A DNA stretch of 64,000 nucleotides, taken from positions 5,138,501 through 5,202,500 of the forward strand of contig OY978530.1 in the NCBI GenBank assembly GCA_963854835.1, in the 5' to 3' direction. This DNA is from Megamerina dolium. Lineage: Eukaryota > Arthropoda > Insecta > Diptera > Megamerinidae. Below, in pieces: positions 9,616 to 20,568 of the stretch. Position 1 is the stretch's first letter, and each line of letters opens with the position of its first letter. The position numbers and the translations under genes were made by a program. The notes beneath the pieces were generated by a model. That model had not been told where the DNA came from, made no database searches, and was given only the letters and a program-made list of their open reading frames with translations.

Positions 9616-12260
9616 ATGTCTAGCTTGTGCTCACCGGATCTCATAGTAGTGAGAATATGTGATGGTGCGGGTTCACTTATGATCGCATCAGCATACCTTC
9701 CATACGATTCTTCAGAGGGACCACCTCCAAGAGAGGTGGAAGCTCTAGTGAGATTCTGTGATGGTAAGGGGGTTGATCTGATCTTAGGTTGCGATAAAAG
9801 AAATAGGAACGACTGTAGAATGGTAAGGATACTGAAACGAACGGATTGTACAAAGTACTGCGAAGTTCTTGAGGAATTATTGCCAAGGAGGTTTAATAGA
9901 CCTAGGTGAGGGCTATCAGTTCAGCTATAATCAAAGCATTTGAAGCTTCATGTCCTTTGACGGTAGTGGACGAAGGAGATCCCACTCCATGGTGGAATGG
10001 GACCCTAACGCGTGGGATGACTACAAGCCAAAGAAAAGGGAGCTGAAGAAGACTCTACGAAACTGTAAAAGGAAAACGTGGGGGGCATTCTGCTCAAATA
10101 TGCAGGATATGTCCTATGTATATAGATTACAAAGGATCATATCAAAGGACCCAGTGTCAGAGTTGGGATTAATTCGCAAAACGAATGGATGATTTACAGA
10201 GACAATCGGAGAGTCACTCAAATAGCTGATGGAGGTGCATTTTCCAGAAAGCTTTAGATCGGAAGATCCTTGGGAAGCCTTGCGGATGGCTCAAACGCGT
10301 TCAAACAAGAATGAAAGATTGGAAGCTGAAAGGATAGTCACCAGAGATGAAGTGATAAACGCCATTAAGCGTTTCTCTCCATTCAAAACAGCGGGTACAG
10401 ACGGGATATTTTCGGCCCTACTTCGGTGGGGTTCAGAAGCTCTGGTAGACAGGGTTCCGGGAATATTTACTACTTGCCTGGCTACAGGATATATCCCGAC
10501 TCAATGGAGAGAGACTAAGGTTGTCTTTCTTCCAAAGCCGGGAAAAAGGGACTACTCAGAGGCTAAATCTTCCGGACAGTTAGCTTGACCTCCTTTTTGC
10601 TTAAACGTATGGACAGAGTACTGGCGGACTACATGGAAAGGGCAACGCTTCTGAGAAAACTACTGAACAGGTGTCAGCACGCATACAGAGCTGGTAAATC
10701 CACTGAAACGGCCCTGCACGAGCTCGATCACGTAGCGGAGAGGGAACTGCTTTGTGGAGGGATCTATGTCTACTTTTATGGATATAGAAGGTGCCTTCGA
10801 TAAGATTCGTTTCGATAAGCTAAGGATGGCCTTTGCTACTCGTGAAGTCAGCCCAACCATTATAAGGTGGGTGGACAGCATGCTGCGGAAAAGGGCAATA
10901 ATCTTTTAAAATGGGAGATACAGAATCAGAGGTAGGGTAGTCAAAGGGTGTCCACAGGGGAGCGTATTATCGCCCATCCTTTGGAACATCACGGTCGATT
11001 CTCTACTTCAGCTTCTGGACTCAAAAGGCATACACACCGTCGGGTATGCAGATGACATAGCGGTAACGGTGGGCGGTAAGTTCCTGGACACTATTTATGA
11101 TACCATGAGAGGTGCATTTAAAATGGTTGAAGGATGGTGCACGGAACAAGGTCTCTCTGTAAATGCTAGTAATTCAGAAACAGTACTCTTTGCTAAAAGG
11201 AGAACTGGGCTAACAATAAACCCTCTTATGCTTTTTGGATCGAACATCAACGTCTCCAAGGAAGTAAAGTATCTAGGCATCATATTGTATAACAAGCTGA
11301 CTTGGAATAGTCACGTTGATGACAAGATCGATGGCAAGCGGGTATTGCATCAGTGTAAGAAAGTGTTCAGTCTCATGTGGGGAATTACTCCCAAAGCAGC
11401 GCAGTGGATCTACACAACGATGGTAAGGCCCTTAATAACGTATGCTGCTGTGGTCTGGTGGCCTAAGGTCACCCAAAAGACCGCGAAAAGCAAGTTAGGT
11501 AGGGTGCAAATAATGGCTTGTATTGGGATTACCGGAGCTATCCGGATGACCCCAGTAGAAGAATTGGAAGTCTTTCTCGGGCTGCTGCCGTTGGACTTGC
11601 ATATTAAGAAGTCAGCGGAATTAACAGCATTACGTGTGAGAACAACCACTAATTGAGCTTAATAGGTGTGCTCGAAGTAATGCGACTACTCTTATGTGGG
11701 TAAAGGAACACATTGGTATAGAACAAAATGAAGCTGCAGACGCCTTGGCTAGACAAGTACCTGAAGCCGAATTTCATGGCCCGGAACCAGTACTTGCGCT
11801 TAACAACGGTACGATGAGGACAAAGGTCGAACAGTGGATAAAGAAACTCCACCTCACGAAATGGGAGAACTTATCCACTTGTAGACAGGCAAAGGTTTCG
11901 TTGAGGCTATCAAAGGGTATTTAATCGGGAAGGGATATGAGTCTAAGACGGTTAAATCTATGCTGGTTGACTGCATTAATAACTGGGCATGGCAATTTCA
12001 GGTACCGCCTCAGCAAGATGGGTCTTGTTGGAGGGGAGGATGCTGATATTTGCAGATTATGCATGGAAGAAGCAGAGACAGCGGTGCACATAGTGTGCCA
12101 GTGTCCTGCGTTGGAAAGCTGGAAGATGTTCACACTGGGTCGCCAATTTATTGATGAACTCGAAATGTGGAACATACCCCACAAAGACATGCTTGAAATA
12201 ACGCGTGATGTTATTACGAGGAAGGAAGTAGAAGAATTCTGCAACCAAACAAATAATTAA
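9616..12260 (+). pseudogene. LOA-2 ORF2 (EN-RT-RNase H-finger), heavily broken
   Basis: The endonuclease stops after LILGCD, where the normal DANAHH continuation has been deleted and the sequence jumps to an RT linker. RT motifs remain: FKTAGTDGIFSALL, VVFLPKPGKRDYSEAK, QHAYRAGKSTETALHEL, KGCPQGSVLSPILWN and VGYADDIAVTV, then the thumb WWPKVTQKT. Frames break near 9909, 10192, 10588, 10803 and 10908. After 11656 most of RNase H is gone; only its last helix region (KEHIGIEQNEAADALAR) is kept. The C-terminal finger CRLCMEEAETAVHIVCQC is intact at about 12050-12115. The YADD box survives, but the protein cannot be made. Confidence 0.82.
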
Positions 12261-12300
12261 CACACGATTTGAGGGACGAAAGGGGACCCTTATAAGTGGT

Positions 12301-13581
12301 CTGATTCGAATAATCCCTAAAAAAATATATATAGCTTAAAACTGCATTACACAATTTTAAGTGGGAGATATTTCGGCAGACACAAATTCGATTTTACGAA
12401 GCAGAAAATATCTGGTCATAATTTGTTTCTCAATTTAACTTGTATATACTAGTCTCCAAAGGGAGGAAGGCCTGCTAAGGAGTTTGATGAATACAGTTAG
12501 TAGTAGAAGATTGTAGACCTTCGTCACGGATTTCTGTAATGAGTTAACATACGCCTTTTAAAAATTGGCGTATGAACAAAGAAAACGAGTGTCTGGTGGA
12601 AGAAAATAAGAGAAGGATACAATTGAAATTTAAAACAGATGTCTTTAATTGCAGACAAGCCCAAACCAGATTACGGAAATAGTAATGATGGCAATGTGGC
12701 TTGCAATTTTTTTCAAAATAATGAGCTTCTTCATCAGTAACTCAACTTGACATGAAGTTAATTCACAAATTTTATATCATTTTGTAATAAATATCGAGCG
12801 GAGTTTAAATAGACTATAAGAAATTTATGGAATTCCGTCTTAACACTGCAAAGCAGTGACAACAACAATGCACAGAGTGAAATTGTTTCAAGTTAAGTGA
12901 ATAGGTTCAAGAATAGGAAAATAAGGATTTCAAAATTTATTTATGAACGTTTTGGCTGAAAAATTGCAAGGCAGGCAAATCTTGAAGATGTTTTTCATTG
13001 TCGACTTGTTTCTCACACAATACTCATTACAAATGTAAGGCCTAGGGAAATAATCAAAAGATAGGCTTTTGATCTGAAAGTTAAAGACATGATCTTGGAA
13101 GAAATTTTTCTGCGTAAAACAACTGAATTAACTCTTTTGAAGACGATGTGTATTCGTTTTTAATAACATTAATATTATGCATTAGTATTTTTACTTATTC
13201 TTTTTATTTTAGTTATTTTAGTATTACCTTAATATTGAGAATTTGAGCACGTCGCGAAATATGTAAATAGCTGAGTAAGATAGTGTAGCAGGTTTTAGTA
13301 GTGTACGTACGATTAAGTTAAAAAATGATTAATTTAAAAAAATGACTTATTTGTTGACCAATGTTATCACCGAAAATAATTTCGTAATTTTGCAAAAATC
13401 ATGTGATATATGCCTTTACACGAAATCACATCACTACTGATAGAAATAACACGGTTACAGACTTTTAAGCATCGACTTATATGAATCGGCCCTAGTGTAC
13501 GACGTACCAACCGAGTCGATCTTACTCCCACGTAAGAGTTTGAGGCTCTCATGTTTCATCTCTAGCTGCCTGATTATCTTT
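12301..13581. other. AT-rich non-coding stretch
   Basis: No domain or splice-consistent exon was recognised on either strand. If the receptor gene below is intact, this lies in the intron downstream of its second visible exon (the gene runs on the minus strand). Confidence 0.5.
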
Positions 13582-13720
13582 CCTGGGCGGCTGTATTTGG
13601 ACAATAATTCATCCAACTTACCTGTATGTAGGGTTGGTCATCATTAATCAGCCTGGACGGCTGTATTTGGACAATAATTCATCCAACTTACCTGTATGTA
13701 GGGTTGGTCATCATTAATCA
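13582..13720. repeat. 70-bp tandem duplication across an exon 3' end and splice donor
   Basis: Copy A (13582-13650) and copy B (13652-13720) are almost identical with a period of 70 bp; only a base or two differ near the left end (GGGCGG versus GGACGG). Read on the minus strand, each holds the last 29 nt of the receptor exon, a GTAAGT donor and about 40 bp of intron. Copy B belongs to the intact exon; copy A is an extra donor-bearing half-exon downstream. Confidence 0.93.
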
Positions 13721-13859
13721 CATCAATTCCGCTGTGTTGAAATTTTTGCATTTGCTCAATTATTTCTGAATATTGTTTACCACCAACATCAACTAAGCGG
13801 AATGCTGTTATATTAACGCTATTATATTTAAAATCTTCTAAATCGAATGTTTCTAAATC
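13692..13859 (-). CDS. Ionotropic glutamate receptor exon (amino-terminal domain)
   Basis: On the minus strand a pyrimidine-rich ...TTTTAG acceptor (AG at 13861-13860) is followed by 168 nt, exactly 56 open codons, and a consensus GTAAGT donor starting at 13691. The peptide contains LEDFKYNSVNITAFRLVD and ends QPYIQ. This matches the ligand-binding-like amino-terminal domain of insect kainate-type glutamate receptors (the NITxFRLVD block). Such receptors are membrane cation channels gated by glutamate. It is phase 0 on both sides and joins in frame to the exon at 13944-13997. A specific orthologue cannot be named from 74 residues. The remaining exons were not found in the window and probably lie outside it beyond TE-filled introns. 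Confidence 0.83.
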
Positions 13860-13943
13860 CTAAAAGCAAAAATCATAGAAAAAATAATATAATATTATTT
13901 TGGTTGAAATGGAATAAAAGAAAAAAAGAATTTAATTACTTAC

Positions 13944-13997
13944 AAATGTTGTAAACATATAATGGTAACGGTAATCATTCATTTGCAGTTGTAATAC
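13944..13997 (-). CDS. Ionotropic glutamate receptor short exon, upstream of the previous one
   Basis: On the minus strand, TTCTTCCCCTTTC...CCAG (acceptor AG at 13999-13998) precedes 54 nt encoding 18 residues that include LQMNDYRYHYMFTTF, then GTAAGT (from 13943). The NDYRYHYMFTTF stretch directly precedes the LEDFKYN block in insect kainate-type receptors, so exon order and phase fit. It is short for an exon, but both splice sites are consensus. The intron to the next exon is only 84 bp (13860-13943). Confidence 0.8.
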
Positions 13998-13999
13998 CT

Positions 14000-14469
14000 G
14001 GACATGAGTATGAAAGGGGAAGAATAACACTATAAATGATATTGGAAGATATGTGGTCAAAAGAATTACACAATAACATAAAGGTAGTTTCATTATGACA
14101 AATAGAAATTATTTAATATATAATTTAAGAAAATATATTCTTAGTTTTTCATACGTACTACTATGTTTAGAACTATAAGAAATAAGAAACCTAGGCATAT
14201 AGATTTGAGGAGTTTCACTATACTGCCCTACATTGATTAGCATACATGTAATAAATAATTACATTATAAAATCATTTTAAGTTATCATTATATTATTATT
14301 GTATTATATTATATGATTATGTTATTATAAGTTTTTATGTTTCTTGAGTATTACTATAATGTTGTAATTTTAATTATTATTTATTATATTTTATTAGTGT
14401 CTCTTGAGATATTCCAATTCAGGAAGCCCCCACTTTCGTATGGGATTTAATTACACGACATAGCACTTA
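14000..14469. other. AT-rich stretch, probable receptor intron
   Basis: Very AT-rich with TTATTA/TATTAT runs at 14280-14400. No coding sequence recognised. Confidence 0.5.
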
Positions 14470-15560
14470 CGAGTAATACGAACTCGTAAAATCGAAAGTA
14501 CAACAGGGCAAAGTACTAGCACTAGGTGAGGAGCTAGAAGCTACATTATCGGAATTAAGAGACCTCCTGAGAAAGCAGGGTGAAGCAAATCTAGCCGTGA
14601 AAGACAATTTGGATGCAGCAAATGCTCAGGTAAGTAGCCAGAGGAGGGATTGTTAACCACAAAAGGAATCAGGATTTAGAACAATTACTAAAGGAGAGGA
14701 ATATTTTGCTGGAATTTATAGAACCTCCGCTGACGCTGAGTAATTAAGTGTTTTTCAAGCCCAAGTAAGAAATCTCGAGGGGGAACGTAGCTTAGCAGAA
14801 GAGACACCTCTTCGCCGCCGTACACTGATAAGGAGAATACTTCCGAACCCACTGCCACAAACTTCGTAGAAAACGTGTACAGACGAGATAGCGCAGATGG
14901 TCAGTACGATAGCTCCAGTACTTACTGCAGCTGAGTCAAAAGACTTGAAAACAAAAGTTTATCAATTCATTTCTGGTTGCGAATTAGCCAGTAAAGGGAT
15001 AAAACCAAATGAATTAGAAAACTTTATATCTTGCATGAAGCGACGTCTATACAGCGATGCGTATAATTTGGTGATGGCCAAAAAGTTTGCCAATTTGGAA
15101 GAATTGTATACGTTTCTAAGAAACTCATTCCAGTGAGAACCACTCACACGCCAAATCCAGTTTGCACAGCAATTACCACAGTAAACTATAAATTCATTTG
15201 CAAGAAGATTAGATGAGCTAAAATCTGCCGCAACACAGTGTGTCAAGGTTTCATATGGGAGAAATGGAGCTAGAGATATCCACCAAAAAATCGTTTGTAA
15301 CAGGGCTTAGAGTATCATTGCTTAGAATCCATATGCTAAGCAAGAAAAGTACATTAGGCGAACTAGTTAAATAGGCTCTAATCACAAGTATAAATCAAGG
15401 TAATTTAGCGACTAACATATTTTTAGAAACTGCACTAAGTCTTTTTACTCTCTACCTGCATACTTGGAGCTATGCGCAGCCGGACATCCTTTCTCCAACA
15501 CTCGTGGAACCATTAATGAATCCAAATAAAATAAATAAAAAAACAAATAAAAAATTAATG
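14470..15560 (+). pseudogene. Ty3/gypsy gag remnant, copy 1
   Basis: Broken frames resemble a gypsy-type Gag. A coiled-coil-like piece with ATLSELRDLLRKQGEANLA lies near 14560. The best open stretch is 14897-15136, with IKPNELENFISCMKRRLY and KFANLEELYTFLRNSF. A paralogous copy at 26570-27640 aligns over the same motifs. Downstream frames decay and no pol follows. The host spacer and the next element begin near 15600-15700. Confidence 0.7.
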
Positions 15561-15779
15561 AATCCAAATAAAATAAAAAAAGAGCCCGAACCTTCCTCAT
15601 CTAAACCGGAAAAAAATTCCACGTTCCATCATAAGAGCAGCGGTTGTTCCTAGTTCGAAAGATACTTCAACTATGACCTCTGGTCTAGGTAGTACTGTGC
15701 GTAAGATAGGCCAAGCCCGTCTCCAGTACCACGACGCCATCTGCCGAAGCCGGAGCCAGTATTGCGATTAGTCAGCGTT

Positions 15780-16410
15780 TAGCAGCTACACAGCATAAAG
15801 GGGATGGTAATTCCAAAGAAGGTGCTGTGGCTAGCGCTCGTGCTCGGCCAATATTAAAACTTTCGTACCCGGTGAAAGCGGGTTACAATGAGCTCCGAAA
15901 TGCGTGCCGGCTATTAAAGAGAGTGCACACGGCTCCACCGACTGAGGAAGAGCTGAACAAATAGCTGAAGGAGGCTATGGATTGGGCGAATGCCGTATTG
16001 CCAGACTTCTCGCTCGATCATATTCAACCACCATCCGCATCGAAACGACAGAGGTCGATGGACGAAGCAAATCCGGCGGCAAAAAAAAGTCAGGACACAA
16101 GAGGTGAACCCATTTAAATCGTTTTCGGATATCGTAAGAGACCATATCTTAATTGGCGTCTTGTATGAAGCCGATCCTGATGGTAAACTACCAGAGGCAC
16201 AGTGGAAGTGTGTGCAACTCGCTCTCACCAACATTGCCCTAGATGCTCTTGCCAGCAGTCCAGGACCCCTCCATCTTGTACTGACGTAGGGTGGGATCAC
16301 GGTCAGATTAAGATCATCGAGAGCAACAATGCAAGTGCTCCTATTACTGACAGACGACTCTCCGGGCCGCTAGCAAAATTCTGCTTCAGGGCCTGTATAC
16401 CGAACGAAAG
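15780..16410 (+). pseudogene. LOA-3 ORF1 (DUF4780-like) remnant
   Basis: Two neighbouring frames carry the ORF1 signature. First comes KLSYPVKAGYNELRNACRLL (about 15860). After a frameshift near 16085 follows FKSFSDIVRDHILIGVLYEA with GKLPEAQWKCVQLAL and SSPGPLHLVL (15990-16289). This parallels FSDVAKDHLILAVIDRN...FGQWRLVEISL in LOA-1. A stop at 16287-16289 and further shifts end it. Confidence 0.7.
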
Positions 16411-16439
16411 CTACTGAGCGATTTACAGAAGAATGCGAA

Positions 16440-19230
16440 TGCCACACTTACTGATGGTGGGTCTTCTTCAAGTAAGCCTCCATCATAGTAAAGCTTCTTC
16501 AGTTGGGCACCTGAATCGTTTGGTGGAAGATCAGCCATTCGTTCTCATTCAGGAGCCTTGGGTGAATGGAGGTCGTGTCTGTGGTTTGAGGACACCTTCC
16601 TACAAATTGTATGTTGCCAACTGTATAGGTAAAATCAGGGCGTGTATAATGGCTAAAGCACACCTTAATATTTTCTTGATCCATACTTACAGCAACGAGG
16701 ACGTGACAACGGTCAACTGGGAGGCGGGCCTACGACGACCCAGGGTCATTACCATCATAACTGGTAAAAGAGCTTGTAGTGTCCGAGTGGGTAGCTCGGA
16801 CCACAAAGAAAGGTGTGATTTACTTTATAATTACATTATTAGTAATAAGCTGTTATTGTGCAATAGAGGCACTGATCCCACTTTCTCCGACTTTTAAGTC
16901 GATAAGGGGGCCCACTGGAAAGTTTTAGAGGAGCACTCATTCGTTATATTGAGATTACTTTCCAAGAGAAATCGCTAAGACCAATTAAAACTAGGAATCT
17001 TAGTAAACTTAGTAAACGAACTCTACACGAGCTTAAGAAAAGTCTTCCTGAGGATCCACCATATAGGCCAGATAACAGTAAGGCCTTGGATGATTTGGTC
17101 AAATTATTACTCATGCTTGTAGTTGATCGCTTAATCAAGCTTGTCCAAAACTAGTAATAGGGGGAAGAGGAAACCACTATGGAGGTCATCAGAACTAAAT
17201 CCACTATGACTGGAGTGTAAGAAGCATAGGGATTGGATATTCCCAGGACAGCTCCAGTAGTCGTTAAATTGTATTATGAAATGGCTGATAACCATGTTTA
17301 AAAGCGCCTTACGACTGAATTATATTCCTATCTCATGGAGGGAAGTTAAAGTTGTCTTTATCCCTAAGGCAGGGAAAATCTCACATATTAGCCCCATAGA
17401 CTTTGCGCCTATCAGCCTGTCATCGTTTCTGTTAAAGGCGTTGATAGATATGTATATCAGGAGGAAAAAAAAATGTTTAAAAGCGCCTTACGACTGAATT
17501 ATATTCCTATCTCATGGAGGGAAGTTAAAGTTGTCTTTATCCCTAAGGCAGGGAAAATCTCACATATTAGCCCCATAGACTTTGCGCCTATCAGCCTGTC
17601 ATCGTTTCTGTTAAAGGCGTTGATAGATATGTATATCAGGAGGAAAATTAGCACGTCGCAATTAGCGACTTCACAGCATGCATACTGTATAGGGAAATTA
17701 ACAAAAACAGCTCTAAACTCACTTATTACTGAGATTGGAAAATTAATTGGAAATAGGAAATCTACATTGGTAGCCTTTCTAGATATTGAAGGTGCTTTTA
17801 ACAACATTTAGCCGAGGGCAATAACTAGCGTGCTGGCGGGCATCGCTGGGTCTCTCGTGGACTTCATTGAGGTAAATCTTTTATGCAGGTTCGTGAGTGA
17901 GCTCGACGGTGCGTAGATCTGTCAGTAGGGGAACTCCCCAAAGCGGCGTGCTCTCTCCCCTCTCATAGGTTCTGGCAATGAATACACTGTTAAGGAACCT
18001 GGAGGAGAGGGGATTTCAGGTTGTTGCATATGCGGATGATGTTGTTATTATCGTTCGAGGGAAATTCTTCGATACTCTTTGTGAAATCATGCAAAGCATA
18101 TTAAATGAAGTAGACATATGGTCTAAAACGCTAATAAATCAAAACTCATTCTGTTTGCTACGAAACGAAGGTTAGCTGACGTTAGCCCTCCGACTTTGAA
18201 CGGTATCATACTGCCATTTTGTGACAAAGCTGGTTATCTAGGGTTGATTATATACAGGAAGCTGTTTTGGAATTTTAATGTGAATGATAGGGTCAAAAAG
18301 GAAGCTATAGCACTCTATTCGTGTAAAACGGCGGTGGGAGCGAAATAGGGTTTAAAACCCCAAGTAGTACACTAGTTATACACGACGGTAGTAAGACGAA
18401 TTTTGACGTACGGCATTCAAGTATGATGACCGGTCCTTAATAAAAGCAGCGCGGTTAGGCGTATGGAAAGCATTCATAGGACAGCAAGCTTATGAATTAT
18501 CGGAGCTCTCAGAACAACTCCCACAGCGGCAATTAATGTTATGCTACATCTTCTGCCGATTGACCTGTATGGAGAGCAATTAGCAGTAAAATCGGCCTTG
18601 AGGCTAAGGGAACTATCTCTTCTAGCCACTAACTCAGGGGGCCACTCTGCTATCATAGAAAAGTTTCGATTCATCCCCAGGACCACTGACTTTTGTAGTT
18701 CGGTGGAACTGCAGGTAGAAAAGCCATTCACCACGATCTTTAAATAGGCAAAATAAATTGTACCGGTAATATCGTAATATATACAGATGGATCTAAATTA
18801 AAGCAGCAAATGGGAGGGGGTGTCTACTCCAAGGAGCTAGGCACCTATTCCTTCCGTTTGCCAGACCATTGTAGTATATTTTAGGCTGAAAGCTAACCAT
18901 CAAAGAGGCGCTATTAAGTGTCAAGAAATATGTTCTAAACACTTAAGAAATTAATATCTACTCTGACAGTCAGTCTGCTCCAAGGCAGTGATTGAATGAC
19001 ATTAACTATTAACTGAGCTTTAGGAATATTTTAACATAACTCTGTCTTGAGTACCCGGCCATAGCAATATTGAGGGTAACTGCAAGGCGGATGAATTGCC
19101 GAGGCAATGTACGACAATTCCTCTCCACCAGGATAAGGCGTTGGTTCCAATGCCATTGACAACCTGCAATTATTGGTCCTTCGAGCCGGCTATGTGGGGA
19201 AGTCACCCAGAGCGCACACAATTGCCCTTA
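16440..19230 (+). pseudogene. LOA-3 ORF2 (EN-RT-RNase H) remnant
   Basis: Endonuclease start: VGLLQVSLHHSKASS and IQEPWVNGGRVCGL (16433-16897), with a deletion before the usual DANA motif. RT: VKVVFIPKAGKISH and SLSSFLLKAL, duplicated at 17294-17467 and 17473-17646. Then QHAYCIGKLTKTALNSL, FLDIEGAFNNI with the motif-A Asp present, and an RT catalytic region reading VVAYADDVVII at about 18020. The connection region resembles HLLPIDLYGEQLAVKSALRL (18541-18747). RNase H pieces include YTDGSKLKQQMGGGVYS. There are many stops, and RNase H decays before a recognisable C-terminal finger. Confidence 0.78.
17294..17646 (+). repeat. Perfect 174-bp tandem duplication inside the LOA-3 RT
   Basis: Positions 17294-17467 and 17473-17646 look identical base for base, separated by a short A-run. 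The period is 179 bp. Each copy contains the FIPKAGK and SLSSFLLKAL coding motifs. Identity in an otherwise heavily mutated element implies a recent duplication or an assembly artefact. Confidence 0.95.
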
Positions 19231-19235
19231 AGTCG

Positions 19236-19496
19236 CGATTTGTTTTATTTTCTATATTTTTTCCTTATCCGTGTTTACATTGATTTTAAATCCTATTTTA
19301 TTCCTATTTATATGGTTATATATAAATAGGACTAAACATTACATATAAATTTAATTCTAAGTTAGAGGGAGAGGCTATGTATACATCAAAACAATCAGAA
19401 AATAATTAGTTAAAAAATCAAAGTGAAGGAAAAACAGATAACAGAGCACATATAAACGGTGAGAGAGGGAGAGAGAGAGAGTGAGAGCGCGTAAAA
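19236..19496. other. AT-rich spacer with a GA-rich run
   Basis: No gene seen. A GAGAGA-rich stretch lies at about 19459-19486. Confidence 0.6.
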
Positions 19497-19540
19497 GAGA
19501 CTCTCGTTCCAATTCAGAGAATGCTGCACTGACTGCTCGC
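19497..19540 (-). mobile_element. Tiny RTE-A fragment
   Basis: About 44 bp read on the minus strand as AVSAAFSELERES, the same residues that follow the YADD box in the RTE-A copies (for example 60380-60425). It has a few mismatches and lies directly before the CR1-like ORF1. Confidence 0.65.
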
Positions 19541-19559
19541 AGGAGATTAGCGGCAATAC

Positions 19560-20388
19560 AATAAACTCGGTCGCTGCACAACTTCATGGATTGGAAGTGC
19601 GATTGAATGCAAGCATTACAGAACAGATAAAGCTACTTGAAGATCGCCTTCTATTATATTCTGATAATTTGCATAAGAGTCTTGCTAGTGAGTTGAGTAG
19701 TGCTGAGGGTAGACTTATGGACAAGGAGGAGAGTGAAATTGGTGCTATAAATGACAAATTCAACGAATACGATAGTAAAATTTTTTCACTTGTAAATAAG
19801 ATTTGTGGTCTATATACTCGGTGTTAGGGGTTGGCTAAGCAAATTACTGACAATAAAAACAACAATAGCAACAACAACGCTGTGGATCATTCGTCGGATG
19901 CCATACTCTACGGATTGCCATTTTCTAAAGCCGAAAATCTCAAAGGCATTTTTAACTGTATCTGCCGGGCCATCGATTTCATGTCCTCACAAATTAAGAA
20001 CATATTTCGTGTTAAGCCTAAAGCTGATAATATCAACTCACTAGTGGTTGTAAAGTTTTACACTCCTTTCGATCGTAATCAGGTCTTGAAAGCTTTTGGC
20101 GATTATAGGAGACAGTGGAAGAAGGCCGTGAATTTAAGGTTGGCGGGGCTTGACTTGGAAAACGATGTGTTCATACATGAAAGTCTTGATGTGGAGTCTA
20201 GAAGGCTTTTGCATGCTGCGATTTCCCTTAAGCGTACCAAGACTATCTTTAATGCTTTCACTTATCGTGGCTCTGTTCACATTCGACTGCAAAAGAATTC
20301 CGAATGTATACGCGTTGGTAGCGTGGAGGATTTGGAGAGAGCAGTTAGTTCTGGTGGATCTAAAGGTGCTGAAAATGTCAATAAATAG
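19560..20388 (+). pseudogene. CR1-like ORF1 protein, one nonsense codon
   Basis: An N-terminal coiled-coil-like region (SITEQIKLLEDRLLLYSDNL) is followed by a TAG at 19825-19827. The same frame then continues open to 20388 with SDAILYGLPFSKAENLKGIF and VVVKFYTPFDRNQVLKAFGD. The latter half resembles the ORF1 nucleic-acid-binding domain found in CR1/L2-type elements and related to the FP-like domain. Only one visible disabling change separates the two halves. Confidence 0.65.
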
Positions 20389-20568
20389 TTTAATTATTAC
20401 TACGTATTCTTGTTTGTATCTGTTGCATTCTTCATTCCTCTACCTATGTTCCTTTTTACACTTGCGATCATTTTCTGCTTTACTGGCTCTTATTTTTACT
20501 GTGTTTTCTTTATGTCCTATCATTCTTTTTTCAATACTCTTAACTCCCTTAATACTACTTCTGAATAA

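Larger units (their letters stand above)
8890..12300 (+). mobile_element. LOA-2: decayed LOA/I-group element
   Basis: Fragments occur in element order. ORF1 tail (9254-9538); endonuclease piece with MIASAYLPYDSSEGPPP (9616-9909); linker (9950-10192); RT (10229-11656); RNase H end (11694-11924); C-terminal finger (11937-12260). It is a relative of LOA-1 but clearly a different family in sequence. The GC content of the coding parts stands out against the AT-rich flanks. Large deletions remove most of the endonuclease and most of RNase H. Confidence 0.82.
15700..19235 (+). mobile_element. LOA-3: decayed LOA/I-group element with internal duplication
   Basis: ORF1 remnants at about 15780-16410, endonuclease at 16440-16897, RT from about 17280 to 18475, and RNase H pieces at 18770-19220, all on the plus strand. 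Related to LOA-1 in ORF1 and endonuclease wording but clearly a separate, more decayed family member. A perfect 174-bp duplication interrupts the RT. Confidence 0.8.

Noticed and set aside
13582..13720. CRISPR-like or satellite array
   Set aside because: Only two units with no spacer structure; explained as a tandem duplication of an exon end.
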